From: VFKU01 sp964620045
GTDB taxonomy: Bacteria; Hydrogenedentota; Hydrogenedentia; Hydrogenedentales; GCA-2746185
Length of the DNA: 64,000 bases
Assembly: GCA_964620045.1 (NCBI GenBank)
Contig: CAZUJL010000015.1
Span: 1-64,000, forward strand
Direction: 5' to 3'
Positions 62,334 to 64,000 of the stretch are shown here, in pieces. Numbering within the stretch: the stretch's first letter is position 1; each line of letters starts with the position of its first letter. A program made the position numbers and the translations under genes. The notes beneath the pieces were generated by a model. The model did not search any database. It was not told the origin of the DNA and saw only the letters and a list, made by a program, of their open reading frames with translations.

Positions 62334-62705
62334 CTAGAACTGCGGGTTCGGGCTGCCGGAAGAACTGGACGGCGTGTCGTCTTCGTCGTCACTTTTGAAC
62401 AGGTGCACCGGCTTGTGTTCCGGGCCCGCCTCCACCCACTCCTTGAGCGCCTTGCCGGGGCGGAACGAGGTGACGCGCTTTTTCGGGATGGGTACTTCCT
62501 GTCCGGTGCGCGGATTGCGGCCGATGCGCGACTCGCGTTCTTTGACCTCAAACACCCCGAAGTTGCGGATTTCGAGGCGATTGCCTTCGACCAGCGAGGC
62601 CGTGATCGCGTCCAGCAATTCCTGGACGACCGATCCCACTTCGTTTTGCGTGAGGCCCAGCTTGGTGGCGACGTCGTTTACGAGTTCCCGCTTCGTCAGT
62701 GACAT
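62334..62705 (-). CDS. HU/IHF family DNA-binding protein
   Basis: A 123-residue nucleoid protein. LTKRELVNDVATKLGLTQNE is the N-terminal helix pair, and GRNPRTGQEVPIPKKRV with SFRPGKALKEWV is the DNA-binding arm with the conserved Asn-Pro tip. The arm sequence is closer to IHF than to HU. An acidic Ser-rich tail of about 25 residues is extra. It lies between tatC and a membrane gene on the same strand. Confidence 0.95.
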   Translation of the reverse strand: MSLTKRELVNDVATKLGLTQNEVGSVVQELLDAITASLVEGNRLEIRNFGVFEVKERESRIGRNPRTGQEVPIPKKRVTSFRPGKALKEWVEAGPEHKPVHLFKSDDEDDTPSSSSGSPNPQF

Positions 62706-62756
62706 CTTTCGCCCCTCCCCAACGCTTATCGCCGCTTCCCCGCCGCCTGAAAAACG

Positions 62757-63380
62757 TTATACCGCCTCGAGATCCACCGGCGGCAACCAGCCGATCGGCT
62801 CGAGGATCATTCGGAAGTATTCGCTCACCGGCGGCACAAACAGGATCACGCCAATCACCGCCGCGATAATCACCAGTACCAAAAGTAGCTTCTTCTGGCC
62901 GTCGGACATGCCGCCGCCCTTGCCGCCACCGCCCCCACCACCGCCGCCGGCGACCATCATGTCGAGGAAGATCTTTTCGCCGTTTTCCGCGCGGGCTTTT
63001 TTGTCTTCAATGGCGCCCAGCGTTTCGTTGATCGAGATGAACGAGCGATGCCATTCGCCCTGCAGCTTCTTCACGGCCACTTCGGACTGTGAATACACGG
63101 CTTCGAGGTTGGTCGCGCCGGACACGATGTTCATCGTGTTCGAATCGATCTTGTAGTCCGAACCGAGCTGATCGCGAAGCACGTTGTGCTCGCGCGCCAG
63201 CTTGCTCTTGATCTTCAGGAACTGGTTTTCGAGCTGCGCCTTGTTCACACCCGGGCTCGGGTACGCGCTCAGGATCTGGTTGAACAGAAGCCAGTCGTTC
63301 ATGAATTCGCGGCACATGCTGACGCGGCGGTCGAGCACTTCCACGACTTTTTGCTGCTTTTTGCTGAGTTTAGCGGCCAA
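62757..63380 (-). CDS. Glycine-rich single-helix membrane protein, unknown function
   Basis: A 207-residue protein. Residues 1-140 are helical and charged (LSKKQQKVVEVLDRRVSMCR, QLENQFLKIKSKLAREHNVL), then comes an uninterrupted poly-Gly run (nine) and GKGGG, then a membrane helix (about 168-190) and a short tail. I do not recognise the family. A TTG at 63380 is chosen because AAGGGGA lies before it; an earlier start would add unlikely sequence. 51 bp upstream of the HU/IHF gene. Confidence 0.6.
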   Translation of the reverse strand: MAAKLSKKQQKVVEVLDRRVSMCREFMNDWLLFNQILSAYPSPGVNKAQLENQFLKIKSKLAREHNVLRDQLGSDYKIDSNTMNIVSGATNLEAVYSQSEVAVKKLQGEWHRSFISINETLGAIEDKKARAENGEKIFLDMMVAGGGGGGGGGKGGGMSDGQKKLLLVLVIIAAVIGVILFVPPVSEYFRMILEPIGWLPPVDLEAV

Positions 63381-63506
63381 GAATCTTCCCCTTAAATGGC
63401 ACTTCGGCCCGCCCGTGAAATTGGCGCGTACAGTAACACAGCGATCCGGCCAAGTCAAACGAAGACAAGGCCTAAGTTCCTGCCCGCCGGGTTCTTACGC
63501 CGATGA

Positions 63507-64000
63507 TTAACGCTTTCCCAGACCGAGAAAATTCTGAATGATCCGCTTGCCCGCGTGCGTCAGGATGCTCTCGGGATGGAACTGCACGCCCCAGATTGGG
63601 TGCTTCTTGTGCGCCACCGCCATGATCACCTGATCGTCGGTCTCGGCGATAATCTCCAAATCGCCAGGGCAACTCTTCCGTTCAATGATCAGCGAATGGT
63701 AGCGCGTCGCGTCGAACGGGGTCTCTATTCCGGCAAACAGCGCATTGCCCGTGTGCCTGATTTTGCTCACCTTGCCGTGCATGATCTTGTCCGCGCGGAT
63801 CACATTCCCGCCGAAGACTTGCCCGATGCACTGGTGACCCAGACACACGCCCAAGGTCGGAATCTCCGGCCCGAGGGCCTTGATAATCTCGTTGGAGTTG
63901 CCGGCCTCGCTCGGCGTGCAGGGTCCCGGCGAAATCACGATCTTCGCGGGCTTCAGTTTCCGAATGCCGGCGGCGTCGATCGCGTCGTTGCGGTAGACGC
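63507..64000 (-). CDS. trpG: Anthranilate/aminodeoxychorismate synthase glutaminase (TrpG/PabA), 5'-truncated by the window
   Basis: A class I glutamine amidotransferase whose first residues lie beyond the window. 164 codons remain, in frame to position 64000 through VYRNDAIDAAGIRKLKPAK. The oxyanion/Cys site is GVCLGHQ and the His-Glu of the triad are in FHPESILT. It supplies ammonia for anthranilate or aminodeoxychorismate. TrpG and PabA cannot be told apart here; partner genes are off-window. Confidence 0.95.
   Translation of the reverse strand, partial: VYRNDAIDAAGIRKLKPAKIVISPGPCTPSEAGNSNEIIKALGPEIPTLGVCLGHQCIGQVFGGNVIRADKIMHGKVSKIRHTGNALFAGIETPFDATRYHSLIIERKSCPGDLEIIAETDDQVIMAVAHKKHPIWGVQFHPESILTHAGKRIIQNFLGLGKR

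Overview
The window is GC-rich chromosomal DNA from a Gram-negative-type bacterium. Lipoproteins, a Tat system, a type IV pilus retraction ATPase and many exported proteins point that way. The DUF1501 tail, the propeller proteins, the CTERM-like protease anchor and the orphan recombinase domain suggest a deep-branching lineage of the Planctomycetota / Acidobacteriota / Hydrogenedentota type. I cannot fix the phylum from sequence reading alone. Genes are dense on both strands. Several palindromic repeat families sit between operons. I see no CRISPR array, rRNA or intact prophage.

Layout. 0-7.3 kb: a DUF1501 tail, a CBS protein, a reverse pair (exported propeller protein and nitronate monooxygenase), and a forward operon built around a ferric-reductase-like membrane protein fused to a Rieske domain. 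7.4-12.7 kb: tRNA-Asp, a secreted thermolysin-like protease and leuS, all reverse. 12.7-16.6 kb: an accessory stretch with two 85-bp direct repeats flanking a membrane gene, an exported protein behind a palindromic promoter, a REP-like element and a diguanylate cyclase. 16.6-21.1 kb: a nickel uptake system (NikK-M-L-Q-O order) facing nikR across a clear NikR box, with sixA coupled to nikR. 21-27.7 kb: a zinc-finger/TPR protein, a divergent NB-ARC/TPR NTPase, a class C serine hydrolase, and an R2lox oxidase convergent with a DtxR/MntR-type regulator. 27.8-36.6 kb: a fused CoA-transferase, a redoxin, two acyl-CoA dehydrogenases, a membrane cytochrome c, a DEAD-box helicase and a MarR regulator. 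36.7-41.9 kb: gamma-glutamyltransferase, an epimerase, a DUF2238-like membrane protein and a TPR protein.

42-47.7 kb holds a glycine cleavage operon (gcvT-gcvH-gcvPA-gcvPB) followed by a lipoate ligase. A very good match to the ZTP (pfl) riboswitch precedes gcvT, tying the operon to folate one-carbon status. 47.9-53 kb is a tightly coupled envelope operon (amidase, GerMN protein, murI, divergent polysaccharide deacetylase, tsaD), followed by pilT and two small exported genes. 55-64 kb carries a TPR lipoprotein, a cold-shock protein, a degenerate PHP-family exported protein, a YtrA-type GntR regulator, an orphan recombinase-domain protein, a 10-formyl-THF hydrolase-like protein, tatB, tatC, an HU/IHF protein, a glycine-rich membrane protein and a partial trpG/pabA.

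The points most worth follow-up are the ZTP riboswitch on a gcv operon, the ferric reductase-Rieske operon, the R2lox/metalloregulator pair with its palindrome, the BlaI-like palindromic promoter, the repeat-flanked gene and the orphan recombinase domain with a micro-ORF leader.
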